Assembly: GCA_903870815.1 (NCBI GenBank)
Contig: CAIQEI010000079.1
Span: 1 to 53,331, forward strand
Source: an uncultured Verrucomicrobia subdivision 3 bacterium
GTDB lineage: Bacteria > Verrucomicrobiota > Verrucomicrobiia > Limisphaerales > UBA11358
Length of the DNA stretch: 53,331 bases
Direction of reading: 5' to 3'
In this document: positions 19,307 to 28,889 of the stretch, piece after piece
Layout of the letters: every line of letters begins with the position of its first letter
How positions within the stretch are numbered: position 1 is the first letter of the stretch
Notes under the pieces: model-generated
Seen by the model: the letters and a program-made list of their open reading frames with translations, nothing else
Databases searched by the model: none
Told to the model about the DNA's origin: nothing
Program-made: the position numbers and the translations under genes

Positions 19307-19783
19307 TCATGCCAGCGCCGCCAGCACTTCCGCCGCGTGCGCCTCCGGCTTCACCAGCGGCCAGATCTTTTTTATCCGGCCATCCGGTCCGATAAGAAAC
19401 GTCACGCGGTTGGTGCCGAGATATTTCCGGCCCATAAAGCTTTTCTCGCCCCAGACGCCGTAGGCTTCGACAATTTTCTTGTCCTCGTCCGCGAGCAAGG
19501 TGAACGGCAATTTGAATTTTTCGACAAACTTGTCATGCGACTTCACCGGGTCGGTGCTGACGCCGAGAATGACTGCACCCCGTTTCTTGAAATCCGCAAA
19601 TTGATCGCGGAAGGCGCAAGCTTCCTTGGTGCAGCCCGGAGTGTCATCGCGCGGATAAAAGTACAGGATGACGTTTTTCCCGAGAAAGTCGGCGAGCGAG
19701 ATTTTTCCGCCGCCGTTGGTCGCAGCGGTGAATTTCGGGGCGACTTCGCCCGCCTTCAGTTTGAGTTCGATTGCTTTGGCCAT
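19307..19783 (-). CDS. bcp: Thioredoxin-dependent peroxiredoxin Bcp
   Basis: 158 aa; VILYFYPRDDTPGCTKEACAFRDQ, VILGVSTDPVKSHDKF. Confidence 0.93.
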   Translation of the reverse strand: MAKAIELKLKAGEVAPKFTAATNGGGKISLADFLGKNVILYFYPRDDTPGCTKEACAFRDQFADFKKRGAVILGVSTDPVKSHDKFVEKFKLPFTLLADEDKKIVEAYGVWGEKSFMGRKYLGTNRVTFLIGPDGRIKKIWPLVKPEAHAAEVLAALA

Positions 19784-19797
19784 AAAGATTTAACCAT

Positions 19798-19839
19798 AGA
19801 TAAACACGGATGCACACGGATGAAAACCAAATTTCAGAC
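19798..19839. repeat. Dispersed 'ACACGGATG' period-10 repeat
   Basis: taaccatagataaacacggatgcacacggatgaaaacc upstream of bcp. Confidence 0.6.
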
Positions 19840-19915
19840 GCAGCGGAATTGTAGCTCGCTCGGTGGGCGACATTTTCGGCAGTCAAAGACCGCCGCTACA
19901 AATTCTTATCCGCGT

Positions 19916-20512
19916 TCATCTGGGTTTTTTTTGTATTGGCAGACTGGCTGGATGCGCGCCGAGCTGTTTCATGAAGTCCCAGACATAGAGCAGGCCGGAC
20001 GCGCCCGTAAACAAACCGGCGGCGAGACTGACGAGGCGCAGGCGGAACGGGTGGTGTTCTGACCATTTCAGAAGGATCCACAGCACCAAAGCCATTTGCA
20101 GCACCGTGGCGATCTTGCCGGTGATCCGCGGCCGCACGGTGACTTTGCCCACGGTGAAACGGACGACAACGACGCCGAGGCACAGGAGCAGATCGCGCCC
20201 GATGATGGTGCCGGTGAGCCAGAGCGGAATCATCGCCAGCCGCGTTGCGTGGTCAAAACTCAACACGACGATGGCGGAGACCAGCAGCAGCTTGTCCGCG
20301 AGCGGATCCAGCACCGTGCCGAGTTCGCTCCACTGGTTATAATGCCGCGCGACATAACCGTCCACGCCGTCGAGAATCGCCGCCACCGCAAAGGAGATGA
20401 TCGCCAGCAGCCGGTGCAATTCATTGCCGGTCTCCACGTAATAAAGGACCTCGACGACAAAAAACGGGATCAGCAAAATGCGCAGGATCGTGATTTTGTT
20501 GGCGGTGGTCAT
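19916..20512 (-). CDS. pgsA: CDP-alcohol phosphatidyltransferase (phosphatidylglycerophosphate synthase-like)
   Basis: 198 aa; NKITILRILLIPFFV, ILDGVDGYVARHYNQWSELGTVLDPLADKLL. Confidence 0.88.
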   Translation of the reverse strand: MTTANKITILRILLIPFFVVEVLYYVETGNELHRLLAIISFAVAAILDGVDGYVARHYNQWSELGTVLDPLADKLLLVSAIVVLSFDHATRLAMIPLWLTGTIIGRDLLLCLGVVVVRFTVGKVTVRPRITGKIATVLQMALVLWILLKWSEHHPFRLRLVSLAAGLFTGASGLLYVWDFMKQLGAHPASLPIQKKPR

Positions 20513-20532
20513 CCGATGAAGATTTTGACACG

Positions 20533-20560
20533 AAGTTCACGGATTGGCACGAATTGAATT
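20533..20560. repeat. Dispersed repeat 'TTCACGRATTGGCACGAATTGAATT' (copy 1)
   Basis: gttcacggattggcacgaattgaattc; copies also near 21833..21860 and 21913..21936. Confidence 0.75.
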
Positions 20561-21811
20561 CTGCGGTTTCCGGCAAATAACCCACCAGAACCAGCCGGTA
20601 CCCAGCGCGCCGCAGATGGCGGCGCCGATGAAGTTGGCCTGCGGGCTGAGATACCAGAGCCAAGCGCCGAGGAAGGAACCGGTGGTGACCGTGCAATCGC
20701 GGATGAGATAATACGCGCCGTAGGTCCGCGCGCGGAGTTCCGGCACGGCCTCGCCGATGATGAGCGCCTTGCGCGCCGGCTCGCCAAATTCCTTCAATCC
20801 GCGCACCACGAACGCCAGCGCCAGCCACTTGAAATCGTGCGCAAACATCAGCGTGACCGGAAACAGCGTGAAGAAGACGAACGTGATGAGCACGAACGGG
20901 CGGCGGCCGTATTTGTCCGCCAGATGCGCGACGGGTAGGTAGCAGAGCATGGCCGTGACCATCTCGAACGTGACGAGATAACCGAATTGCTGCGCGGTAA
21001 CGCCGCCGTGGTCCATCGCCCACAAGATGATGAACGCATAGGGAATCCGTTCGCAGAAGCGGATGAGGATGTCGCTTACGAGCAGTTCGCGCAGCGCGGG
21101 GGTGAAGGATTTGACAATGGTAAGAAAAGTAGGCGGGGTCGCCGCGTTAGGTCTTGGCACTCGATTCGAGGAGGCTGCTTCGGGGTATTTAGTTTGAGCC
21201 TCGTTACCTCGGCGGCCACGGGAGTCGGGTTCGAACATGAACCATTGAAACGCCAGTGTCAGCAGGCTCATGGCGATGCACAGCGCAAGGGCGTAGCGCA
21301 CCCCGTCCGTCCAGCCGAACCGCGTGAGCAGCCAGCCGCCGATCAACGGCCCGAGCATCATGGGCACCCGGCGGATCATGGATTGCACCCCCACGCCCAT
21401 GGTGTGCCGGTGGCTTTGCAACGACGTGGCGATGACGGAAAGAGTGGCCGGGAGCGATAATGCGCTCCAAGCGAGGAACAAAAAAGAACCCAGCAGCAGT
21501 GCCAGCCAGCTCGGCCAGACCAAAACCAATACGTAACCGGAAATGGAGATCAAGCTGAACAGCAGCAGCGATTTTCTTTGGCCCCAATGATCCGTCAACC
21601 AGCCGCCAGGATAGGCGTAAATCGCGCCGAGAAACGTTTGCAGCGCGTCGAACAGGCCGATGATCAGAATGCTGCCGCCCAGCGTCTCAATATATTTGGG
21701 GGCGAAGCCGAGCCAGAGTTTTTCACCGGTACCCGCCAGCACGAGCGCGACGAGCAGCAACGAGGTGTTCCGACGCAGCGCGAGAAATTCTGAAATGTTC
21801 TTCAAGGTCAT
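20537..21811 (-). CDS. MFS transporter
   Basis: 424 aa, about 12 hydrophobic segments; PGGWLTDHWGQRKSLL, HLADKYGRRPFVL. Confidence 0.88.
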   Translation of the reverse strand: MTLKNISEFLALRRNTSLLLVALVLAGTGEKLWLGFAPKYIETLGGSILIIGLFDALQTFLGAIYAYPGGWLTDHWGQRKSLLLFSLISISGYVLVLVWPSWLALLLGSFLFLAWSALSLPATLSVIATSLQSHRHTMGVGVQSMIRRVPMMLGPLIGGWLLTRFGWTDGVRYALALCIAMSLLTLAFQWFMFEPDSRGRRGNEAQTKYPEAASSNRVPRPNAATPPTFLTIVKSFTPALRELLVSDILIRFCERIPYAFIILWAMDHGGVTAQQFGYLVTFEMVTAMLCYLPVAHLADKYGRRPFVLITFVFFTLFPVTLMFAHDFKWLALAFVVRGLKEFGEPARKALIIGEAVPELRARTYGAYYLIRDCTVTTGSFLGAWLWYLSPQANFIGAAICGALGTGWFWWVICRKPQNSIRANP

Positions 21812-21832
21812 CGAAGAAAAAATCTGACATGG

Positions 21833-21936
21833 ATTTCACGAATTGGCACGAATTGAATTGGCCGCTCCCAGCCGGCAATCCGACCCGTAGCGACAAAGAA
21901 AAAACAGACACGAATTTCACAAATTGGCACGAATGA
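21833..21936. repeat. Dispersed repeat 'TTCACGAATTGGCACGAATT' (copies 2 and 3)
   Basis: tttcacgaattggcacgaattgaattggc and tttcacaaattggcacgaatga flanking the MFS/purE divergent region. Confidence 0.75.
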
Positions 21937-22100
21937 CGGGTGGCAGACCGCAGATTTGTCAACGCAAAGGCGCAAAAACGCCAAGTCGGAAAGAAAACCT
22001 GATCGATCCCTGGCGCCTTGGCGTTGAAATGAATGATCAAATTGAAACGTATTTTGCTGCTTGCCAAGTGAGCGATTTCTTCGCTCAATTTTGTCCGACA

Positions 22101-22601
22101 ATGAAAAATTTATCGGACAAGCCACAGGTCGGCATTTTAATGGGCAGCGATTCGGACTGGCCCACGATGAAGGCCGCCGCCGAAGCGCTGAAAGAATTCG
22201 GCATCGGTTCGGAGGCCAAGGTTATTTCTGCCCACCGAGATCCGCACGGGCTGGAGGAATACGTTTCCGGCGCACCGGCGCACGGCATCAAGGCGTTCAT
22301 TTGCGGCGCGGGCGGCGCGGCACATCTGGCCGGCGTCACGGCGGCGTTTACGACGCTGCCAGTCATCGGTGTGCCGATCCTTGGCAAATCCACGGACGGT
22401 TTTGATTCGTTGCTTTCGATGGTACAGATGCCGCCGGGTGTGCCGGTGGCGACGGTCGCCATCAATGGGGCGCGGAATGCGGGAATTCTCGCGGCGCAGA
22501 TTATCGCGACGGGCGACGCGCGGCTGCAGGAGGAATTGAAGAAGTTCAAAGTGCGCCTGATGGAAGAATCCCGCGCCAAAAACAAAACCCTTGGCCAATA
22601 A
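22101..22601 (+). CDS. purE: 5-(carboxyamino)imidazole ribonucleotide mutase (PurE)
   Basis: Start MKNLSDKPQVGILMGSDSDWPTMK at 22101; SAHRDP, CGAGGAAHLAGVTAAFTTLPVIGVP, FDSLLSMVQMPPGVPVATVAI. Confidence 0.95.
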   Translation: MKNLSDKPQVGILMGSDSDWPTMKAAAEALKEFGIGSEAKVISAHRDPHGLEEYVSGAPAHGIKAFICGAGGAAHLAGVTAAFTTLPVIGVPILGKSTDGFDSLLSMVQMPPGVPVATVAINGARNAGILAAQIIATGDARLQEELKKFKVRLMEESRAKNKTLGQ

Positions 22602-22613
22602 TTTGTTTTTGTA

Positions 22614-23258
22614 ATGCAACGGCTCATTGAAGGCGTCCACAAGTTCCGTACCGACGCGTTCGGCAATTACCGGAAGCTGTTCCGCAAGCTGTCGCAGGAA
22701 GGGCAGAATCCGCACACGCTATTCATCACCTGCTCGGATTCGCGCGTGCTGGCCGAGCTCATCACCCAAAGCAAACCCGGCGACCTATTTGTCGTCAAGA
22801 ACGTCGGCAACATCGTGCCGCCGGCCAATGTGCGCGGCGACACCAACTCCACCGCCGCCGCCATCGAATTTGCCGTGGAGACGCTGCGCGTCAGCGACAT
22901 CGTGATCTGCGGCCATTCCCAATGCGGCGCAATCACCGCGATGCTGGGCAGTGCGCCGGTGAGCAAAACCATGCCGCACCTGCGCGACTGGCTGAATCTC
23001 GCCGCGCCCGTGCTGGAAACCTTGAAAAAGGAATACGCCCATCTCCACGGAACCACCGAACGCGAAACCGCCGCCGCCGAGGAAAATGTTTTATTCGGCC
23101 TGGACAACCTCCACAGCTATTCCTGCGTGCAGGAGCGGTTGATGGACGGTTCGCTGCGGTTGCACGGCTGGTTTTTCAAGATTGCCACGGCGGAACTGTT
23201 TGCCTACGACCCGGAGACGCGGCAGTTTCTGCCGCTGGTCGCCGACAAGCCGGCGTAG
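22614..23258 (+). CDS. Beta-class carbonic anhydrase
   Basis: 214 aa; FITCSDSRV, VVKNVGNIVPP, EFAVETLRVSDIVICGHSQCGAI. Confidence 0.94.
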   Translation: MQRLIEGVHKFRTDAFGNYRKLFRKLSQEGQNPHTLFITCSDSRVLAELITQSKPGDLFVVKNVGNIVPPANVRGDTNSTAAAIEFAVETLRVSDIVICGHSQCGAITAMLGSAPVSKTMPHLRDWLNLAAPVLETLKKEYAHLHGTTERETAAAEENVLFGLDNLHSYSCVQERLMDGSLRLHGWFFKIATAELFAYDPETRQFLPLVADKPA

Positions 23259-23271
23259 GGGGCGCCGTCAG

Positions 23272-24408
23272 CTAAATCTGGATGGTGGACGGCTTGGTTA
23301 TATCATTGCCGGCGCGCGGCAGGAGCAGCAGCGAGATGACGGACATGAACAGGCCGCTCAAAATCACCCACGTCGCGGCGTCCCGCCGGTCCGCGCTGAA
23401 CAAGGCGTTGGCCGCCAGCGCGGCCATCGTCAGGTTCGGGCACAGCAAGAGGTAGGCCCGCGCTTCACCGCCCGTTTTGAGCCAGCGCCGGTGCACGATT
23501 TCCCGGAAACCGAGCAGCAGAAATGCGCCGCACAGGGTGAGCAAGGCGATCCGCGAAAACAGCACCGGCGTCTCCACCGCCAGCCCAAGCGAAACAAAGA
23601 AGACCGGAATCAAAAACCGCCGGCTGATGGGCGCGATGTATTCCTCCACGCCCACGCCCTCCAGCCGGGCGCGGCTCATAAACAAGCCCAGGAAGAATGC
23701 GGTTTTGGCCGCCGAAAGCCCCAGCCGGTTGCCGACGGCGCAGATGACCAGCACCAGCAGCACGAGAAAATGCACGCGCCAGTGCGTGGTCTTGCTGATG
23801 ATCCACTGGCATAGCTTCACCACGTGCGTCGCAAAGCGGCTGATCAGAAAGACGGTCACCGCCATGCCTGCCAGCTTCAGGAGAATGATCCAGCTGAAAC
23901 CGGATTTTACCGCCACGGAGCCGAGGCTTAACACCACGATGGCCATCATTTCCAGCACGATCATGATTTGCAAAATCAACCCGCGTGCCGGTTCGATGAG
24001 ACCTGGAAAATGTTTCCAGCCGAAATATGCCATGCTCATCGAACAACTGGTCAAGGCCGCCGCCGCCAGCAGGCCTTCCGCCAAACTCAGGCCCGAGGCG
24101 CACGCCAGACCAAGTACGAGCGGATATTGACACAGCGACCACAACACGGCGAACCGCAGCGATGGCAGCAGTTTGCGCAGCGGCGGGAGATCGATTTCCA
24201 GCCCCACCTCGAACAGCACCAGCAGAAAACCGACTTCGCCCGCCTCCTTGACCATGGTGGCCACGTCGGATTTCACCAACGGACCGAGAGCGAGGCCGAA
24301 CACCACAAAGCACACGTTGGCCAGCGCCGGCCGGCCGAGCTTTCGGCAGAGATCCGGCACGGCCATCAGCAATAGCATCAGGCAGATAATGGTTTCGATG
24401 CTGGTCAT
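23272..24408 (-). CDS. Cation:proton antiporter (CPA2/Kef-type membrane domain)
   Basis: 378 aa polytopic; VLFEVGLEIDLPPLRKLLPSL, GLFMSRARLEG, PISRRFLIPVFFVSLGLAVE. Confidence 0.85.
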   Translation of the reverse strand: MTSIETIICLMLLLMAVPDLCRKLGRPALANVCFVVFGLALGPLVKSDVATMVKEAGEVGFLLVLFEVGLEIDLPPLRKLLPSLRFAVLWSLCQYPLVLGLACASGLSLAEGLLAAAALTSCSMSMAYFGWKHFPGLIEPARGLILQIMIVLEMMAIVVLSLGSVAVKSGFSWIILLKLAGMAVTVFLISRFATHVVKLCQWIISKTTHWRVHFLVLLVLVICAVGNRLGLSAAKTAFFLGLFMSRARLEGVGVEEYIAPISRRFLIPVFFVSLGLAVETPVLFSRIALLTLCGAFLLLGFREIVHRRWLKTGGEARAYLLLCPNLTMAALAANALFSADRRDAATWVILSGLFMSVISLLLLPRAGNDITKPSTIQI

Positions 24409-24473
24409 GGCCCCACATTGTTGGCTGGCGATTGGACATCCGCCAAGCCCTTTGTTACGCTGCGTGACCTTTT

Positions 24474-26279
24474 ATGAGTTTGGAAACCAAAGAACCCGCA
24501 GTGCCCGCCGCCCCATCCGACTTCATTCGCGATATCGTGGCCGCGCATGTGGCGGAAAACATATACTCGCGCATCCACACCCGCTTTCCGCCGGAACCCA
24601 ACGGCTACCTCCACATCGGCCACGCCAAGAGCATCTGCCTGAACTTCGGGATTGCGCGCGAGTTCGGCGGCGTCTGCAACCTCCGGATGGACGACACCAA
24701 TCCGGCCAAGGAAGATGTGGAATACGTTGATTCCATCCAGGCCGACGTGAACTGGCTTATCGCCGGCTGGGCCGACGACAAGCTGGGATTGAAGCCCAAA
24801 GGCATGACGCCCGAGACGGTCGCCGAGGAAGGCCGGCGGGATTTTTATCTGCCGGCGGTCACCCAGTCGGAAATTGGAAACCGGAAATCGGAGATATTCG
24901 AGCCATTCTACGCCAGCGATTATTTCGACCAGATTTACGATTTCGCCGAGCAGCTGGTCGAAAAGGGCAAAGCCTTCGTCTGCGACCTGACTCCGGAGGA
25001 GACCGACGAGTATCGTCGCAACGGCAAGGCTTCGCCTTTCCGCGACCGCGGCGTCGAGGAGAACCTGAACCTGTTCCAGCGCATGAAAGCCGGCGAGTTC
25101 ACCGACGGCTCCCGGGTGCTGCGCGCGAAAATTGAGGTGGACGCCGCCAATATCTGGATGCGCGACCCGCTGCTTTACCGCATCAAGAAGACCGAGCATC
25201 ATCACACGGGCGCGAAATGGTGTATCTACCCGATGTACGACTTTGCGCATTGTTTGAGCGATTATATCGAAGGCATCACGCACTCGATCTGCACGCTGGA
25301 ATTCGAAGTGCACCGGCCGCTGTATGACTGGATTCTGGAAAGCCTCGGGCTGCCGCGCCCATTGCCGCACCAATACGAATTTGCCCGCCTCTCGCTCGGG
25401 TACACCGTCATGAGCAAACGCAAACTCATGCAGCTCGTGGACGAAAAACTAGTCACCGGCTGGGACGATCCGCGGATGCCCACCATCAGCGGTATCCGCC
25501 GGCGCGGCGTCACTCCAGAAGCGTTGCGCAACTTTGCCTACAACATCGGCATTACCAAGTATAACGGGCTGACGGACGTGTCGGTTTTGGAATTCGCCAT
25601 CCGCGAGGACTTGAATAAACGATCCCTCCGCCGGCTCGCCGTGCTGCGGCCCATCAAGGTGGTGATCACGAATTATGCCGCAGGCCAAGTCGAGGAACTG
25701 GAGGCGGTCAACAATCCCGAGGACGAAACCGCCGGCAAGCGGAAGATTCCCTTCAGCCGCGAACTCTACATCGAGCGCGAAGATTTTGCCGAGGTGCCCC
25801 CGCCGAAGTTTTTCCGGTTGAAACCCGGCGGCGAAGTGCGGTTGAAATACGCCTACATCATCAAGTGCGAAGAAGTGGTTAAAGATGCCGCCGGCAACCT
25901 CGTGGAGCTGCGCTGCACCGCCGACCTCGACAGCAAAAGTGGCGGAGCCACGTCCAATCGCAAGGTCAAGGGGACGATTCATTGGGTCAGCGCGGCGCAC
26001 GCGGTGGAGGCGGAGGTGCGCCTTTACGATCGGCTCTTCACTGAAGCTGAACCGGACAAGGACGGACGCGATTTCAAATCCGTCCTGAACCCGCACTCGC
26101 TCGAAGTGGTAACGGCCAAGCTCGAACCGTCATTGAAGGATGCGCGACCGGAGGTCCGCTACCAATTTGAACGGCTCGCCTACTTTGCTTTGGATTACGA
26201 TGCCCAGCCCGGCAAGCTCGTCTTTAACCGCACCATCACGTTGAAAGACGCCTGGGCGAAGGCAGCGCAGAAAAGTTGA
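24474..26279 (+). CDS. glnS: Glutaminyl-tRNA synthetase
   Basis: 601 aa; [94 protein letters not shown]. Confidence 0.96.
   Translation: MSLETKEPAVPAAPSDFIRDIVAAHVAENIYSRIHTRFPPEPNGYLHIGHAKSICLNFGIAREFGGVCNLRMDDTNPAKEDVEYVDSIQADVNWLIAGWADDKLGLKPKGMTPETVAEEGRRDFYLPAVTQSEIGNRKSEIFEPFYASDYFDQIYDFAEQLVEKGKAFVCDLTPEETDEYRRNGKASPFRDRGVEENLNLFQRMKAGEFTDGSRVLRAKIEVDAANIWMRDPLLYRIKKTEHHHTGAKWCIYPMYDFAHCLSDYIEGITHSICTLEFEVHRPLYDWILESLGLPRPLPHQYEFARLSLGYTVMSKRKLMQLVDEKLVTGWDDPRMPTISGIRRRGVTPEALRNFAYNIGITKYNGLTDVSVLEFAIREDLNKRSLRRLAVLRPIKVVITNYAAGQVEELEAVNNPEDETAGKRKIPFSRELYIEREDFAEVPPPKFFRLKPGGEVRLKYAYIIKCEEVVKDAAGNLVELRCTADLDSKSGGATSNRKVKGTIHWVSAAHAVEAEVRLYDRLFTEAEPDKDGRDFKSVLNPHSLEVVTAKLEPSLKDARPEVRYQFERLAYFALDYDAQPGKLVFNRTITLKDAWAKAAQKS
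24868..24895. repeat. Period-7 degenerate tandem inside glnS
   Basis: cggaaat|tggaaac|cggaaat|cggagat; encodes [11 protein letters not shown] before the conserved [13 protein letters not shown]. Confidence 0.75.
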
Positions 26280-26357
26280 TGTGGCGGCGACTCGGCAGAG
26301 CTGCCTCATCTAAAATAAATAAATGCGGCAGTCTGCCGACGTGCCGCCACGCCAGCT

Positions 26358-26711
26358 ATGCCGGACGACTCGTTCAAGGAATTTGTGCTCGACCAGTTGG
26401 GCGCGTTGCCGGAGTTGCGCGCGCGGGCGATGTTCGGCGCGCATGGCCTTTATGCCGGCGATAAATTCTTCGGGATTCTGGATGAGGGCCGGTTGTTCTT
26501 CAAAACGGATGCAGCGAGCGCGGCAGATTACACGTCGCGCGGCATGGGGCCGTTCACCTACGAGTCGCGGGGCAAAAGGCTGACGATGTCGTATCACGAA
26601 GTTCCGCCCGACATCCTGGAAAGCGCGCCGGAACTGACCGCCTGGGCGCGGCGGGCAATCCAAATCGCCGCCAGTTCGAAGTGGCAAGCCAAGCGGTTGA
26701 AGCGGGGTTGA
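26358..26711 (+). CDS. TfoX/Sxy N-terminal domain protein
   Basis: 117 aa; LGALPELRARAMFGAHGLYAGDKFFGILDEGRLFFKT...GMGPFTYESRGKRLTMSYHEVP. Confidence 0.87.
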   Translation: MPDDSFKEFVLDQLGALPELRARAMFGAHGLYAGDKFFGILDEGRLFFKTDAASAADYTSRGMGPFTYESRGKRLTMSYHEVPPDILESAPELTAWARRAIQIAASSKWQAKRLKRG

Positions 26712-26747
26712 GACGGCGGAAACTCGTCCAGTAATCGCAACCTTACT

Positions 26748-26969
26748 TCAGCGTTGGCCCGGTTTGGGCTTTTCGCCAAAGACCTGGTCGATCACCTTGC
26801 GGAACTTGCTGTCCGGAGCTTTTTGTTTCACCGCCGGACCGGCGATTTCCGCCTCAATATCCAGCACGAGCCGCTTGGACCGTTCGAGGCGGGTCTGAAG
26901 TTTTTTAATCAAGACTTCCAGTTCCCCGACTTCGGTCCGCAAGGTGGCGGCTATTTCAGCTTTGTTCAT
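26748..26969 (-). CDS. Small hypothetical coiled-coil-like protein
   Basis: 73 aa MNKAEIAATLRTEVGELEVLIKKLQTRLERSKRLVLDIEAEIAG...; amphipathic helix pattern. Confidence 0.5.
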   Translation of the reverse strand: MNKAEIAATLRTEVGELEVLIKKLQTRLERSKRLVLDIEAEIAGPAVKQKAPDSKFRKVIDQVFGEKPKPGQR

Positions 26970-27091
26970 GTGCCGCCCACTAAAACAGCTTGGCCGGTAA
27001 ACTCAAGTGCAAAGGTCCGTGCCGGAATTATTTTCGTCCCGAGAGGGCTGGTGTCCTGCTCACGGCCGCCAGCCGGCGGATACCCGACCCA

Positions 27092-27118
27092 ATAAAAAAG
27101 GCCGTCCGTAGACGGCCT
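27092..27118 (-). terminator. Intrinsic terminator downstream of the small basic ORF
   Basis: Stem AAAGGCCGTC-cgta-GACGGCCTTT (27095..27118) followed by a T tract on the minus strand. Confidence 0.8.
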
Positions 27119-27137
27119 TTAAGCTTCAAACTGTGGC

Positions 27138-27245
27138 TCAGCCTTTTTTCTTGGTGGCGACTTTAGCCTTGATGACAGCCTTCTTGCGTTTGAGGTAGGC
27201 CTTGCGGCGCTTTTTGTGTTCGGTTTTGTTGTATTGTTGTCCCAT
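27138..27245 (-). CDS. 35-aa highly basic small protein
   Basis: MGQQYNKTEHKKRRKAYLKRKKAVIKAKVATKKKG*, followed by a strong terminator. Confidence 0.65.
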   Translation of the reverse strand: MGQQYNKTEHKKRRKAYLKRKKAVIKAKVATKKKG

Positions 27246-27290
27246 ATCGTCTTTACTTTGTTGGTTGGTTGCGTTTTTGTGTGGGCCACT

Positions 27291-27827
27291 ATGAATTTTA
27301 ATGCGCGCGGTTTCAATCTTTATTTGCTGCTCGCCGCCATCTGGCTGGCGGGCGGCGGCTGCACGTCGGACAAATCCGGCAAAGGCGACAAGCATCTGGC
27401 CACATTGCGCATCCATTTGGAAAATCGCTCGCAGATGCCGGGCTCCGGCACGACCGTGTCCGTGATCCGTTCACAGCCAGTTCAGATCACGATCAACTCC
27501 GAGGCGATCCTGACCGAGGCCAATATCATCAGGGCGACGCTGCTTGAATCGCCCGTCGGCTACGCGGTGGAGGTGCGATTTGACGAAATGGGAGCCTTGA
27601 CGCTGGAGCAGTATTCGTCGGCCTATGTGGGAAAATATTTTGTTATCTTCGGACAGTGGAGCAACCACACCAAGGATAGCCGCTGGCTGGCGGCGCCGCT
27701 GATCACCCATCGGATCGCCGGCGGCGTGCTGGCATTCACGCCGGACGCCTCGCGCGAGGAAGCCAGACAACTGGTGATCGGCCTTAACAACATGGCCAAG
27801 CAGATCGCCAAGGGAAAATTGAAATGA
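27291..27827 (+). CDS. Lipoprotein with SecD P1-head-like domain
   Basis: Start MNFNARGFNLYLLLAAIWLAGGGC (lipobox); 'ITINSEAILTEANIIRATLLESPVGYAVEVRFDEMGALTLEQYSS' resembles the SecDF P1 head. Confidence 0.6.
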   Translation: MNFNARGFNLYLLLAAIWLAGGGCTSDKSGKGDKHLATLRIHLENRSQMPGSGTTVSVIRSQPVQITINSEAILTEANIIRATLLESPVGYAVEVRFDEMGALTLEQYSSAYVGKYFVIFGQWSNHTKDSRWLAAPLITHRIAGGVLAFTPDASREEARQLVIGLNNMAKQIAKGKLK

Positions 27828-28840
27828 AGTTTCTGATCGTCCGGGTGCTGGCGCTGGGCATTTGGCTTTCACAGGCCGCCGGTTTGTCAGCGCAAACACC
27901 GTTCCAATTCCCGACGGCCAACCACGCGCTCTACACGGTGGGGAGCGAATTGAAATTCTTTGCGCCCACGTCGCCGGACCGTTCCTGGACCACCGGCAGT
28001 TTCGGCTGCGTGCGCAGCGATGGCTGGCAGATGCACGAGGGGCTGGACATCCGCAGCCAGCAGCATGACCGGCGGGGCGAACCGACCGATGCCGTTATGG
28101 CCACCGCCGACGGCACCGTGATGTATGTCAACCTGAAGGCCGGGCTGTCCAATTACGGCAAATACATCGTCATCCGGCATATCATCGAGGGCCTCGAGAT
28201 TTACTCGCTCTACGCACATTTGAGCGCCGCCAGCGTGTCGGCGGGCCAGACCGTCCGCGCCGGCGACGTCATTGCCACCATGGGCCGGACCTCGAACACG
28301 AGCGAGCGGATCGGCAAAGAACGCGCGCACGTCCATTTTGAGCTAAACTTACTGGTGAACGACAGTTACGCTGCCTGGTTCAAAAAGAACGGCACGGGCG
28401 AACGCAACGACCACGGTGAATGGAACGGCCAGAACCTCGACGGCCTCGACCCGCGCGAAATCCTGCTGGCGGAGCACAATCCGGTGAAGCCGTTCAGCCT
28501 CCTGAATTTTCTCCGCGGCCAGACGGAACTCTGTCGGGTGCTGGTGCGGGCGACGAACTTTCCGTATCTAAAGCGCTACGCGGCACTGGTCCTGAAAAAT
28601 CCCCGGGCGGATCGGGAGGGCGTCGCCGGCTATGAAATTGCCCTGAACTACAACGGGGTCGCCTTCGCGCTCATGCCCCGCGCCGCCTCGGAAATCAAGG
28701 GCGCGGCGAAAGTCCAGTTGATCTCGGTGAATGAGGCGGAATATCACGCCAATCCGTGCCGCAAACTCGTCGTGCAGCACGGCAGCCGCTGGCAGTTGAC
28801 CGAGAAAGGCCAGCGCGAAATGGAAATGCTTACGTATTGA
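27824..28840 (+). CDS. M23-family peptidase (LytM-like)
   Basis: 338 aa; signal peptide; HEGLDIR, ADGTVMYVN, GLEIYSLYAHLSAASVSAGQTVRAGDVIATMGRTSN, HVHFELNL; ATGA overlap with upstream lipoprotein. Confidence 0.82.
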   Translation: MKFLIVRVLALGIWLSQAAGLSAQTPFQFPTANHALYTVGSELKFFAPTSPDRSWTTGSFGCVRSDGWQMHEGLDIRSQQHDRRGEPTDAVMATADGTVMYVNLKAGLSNYGKYIVIRHIIEGLEIYSLYAHLSAASVSAGQTVRAGDVIATMGRTSNTSERIGKERAHVHFELNLLVNDSYAAWFKKNGTGERNDHGEWNGQNLDGLDPREILLAEHNPVKPFSLLNFLRGQTELCRVLVRATNFPYLKRYAALVLKNPRADREGVAGYEIALNYNGVAFALMPRAASEIKGAAKVQLISVNEAEYHANPCRKLVVQHGSRWQLTEKGQREMEMLTY

Positions 28841-28889
28841 TTTCAGTTGCAGCGGCGGCATTTAGGCATAACTTTTAATAAAGTTTGTC

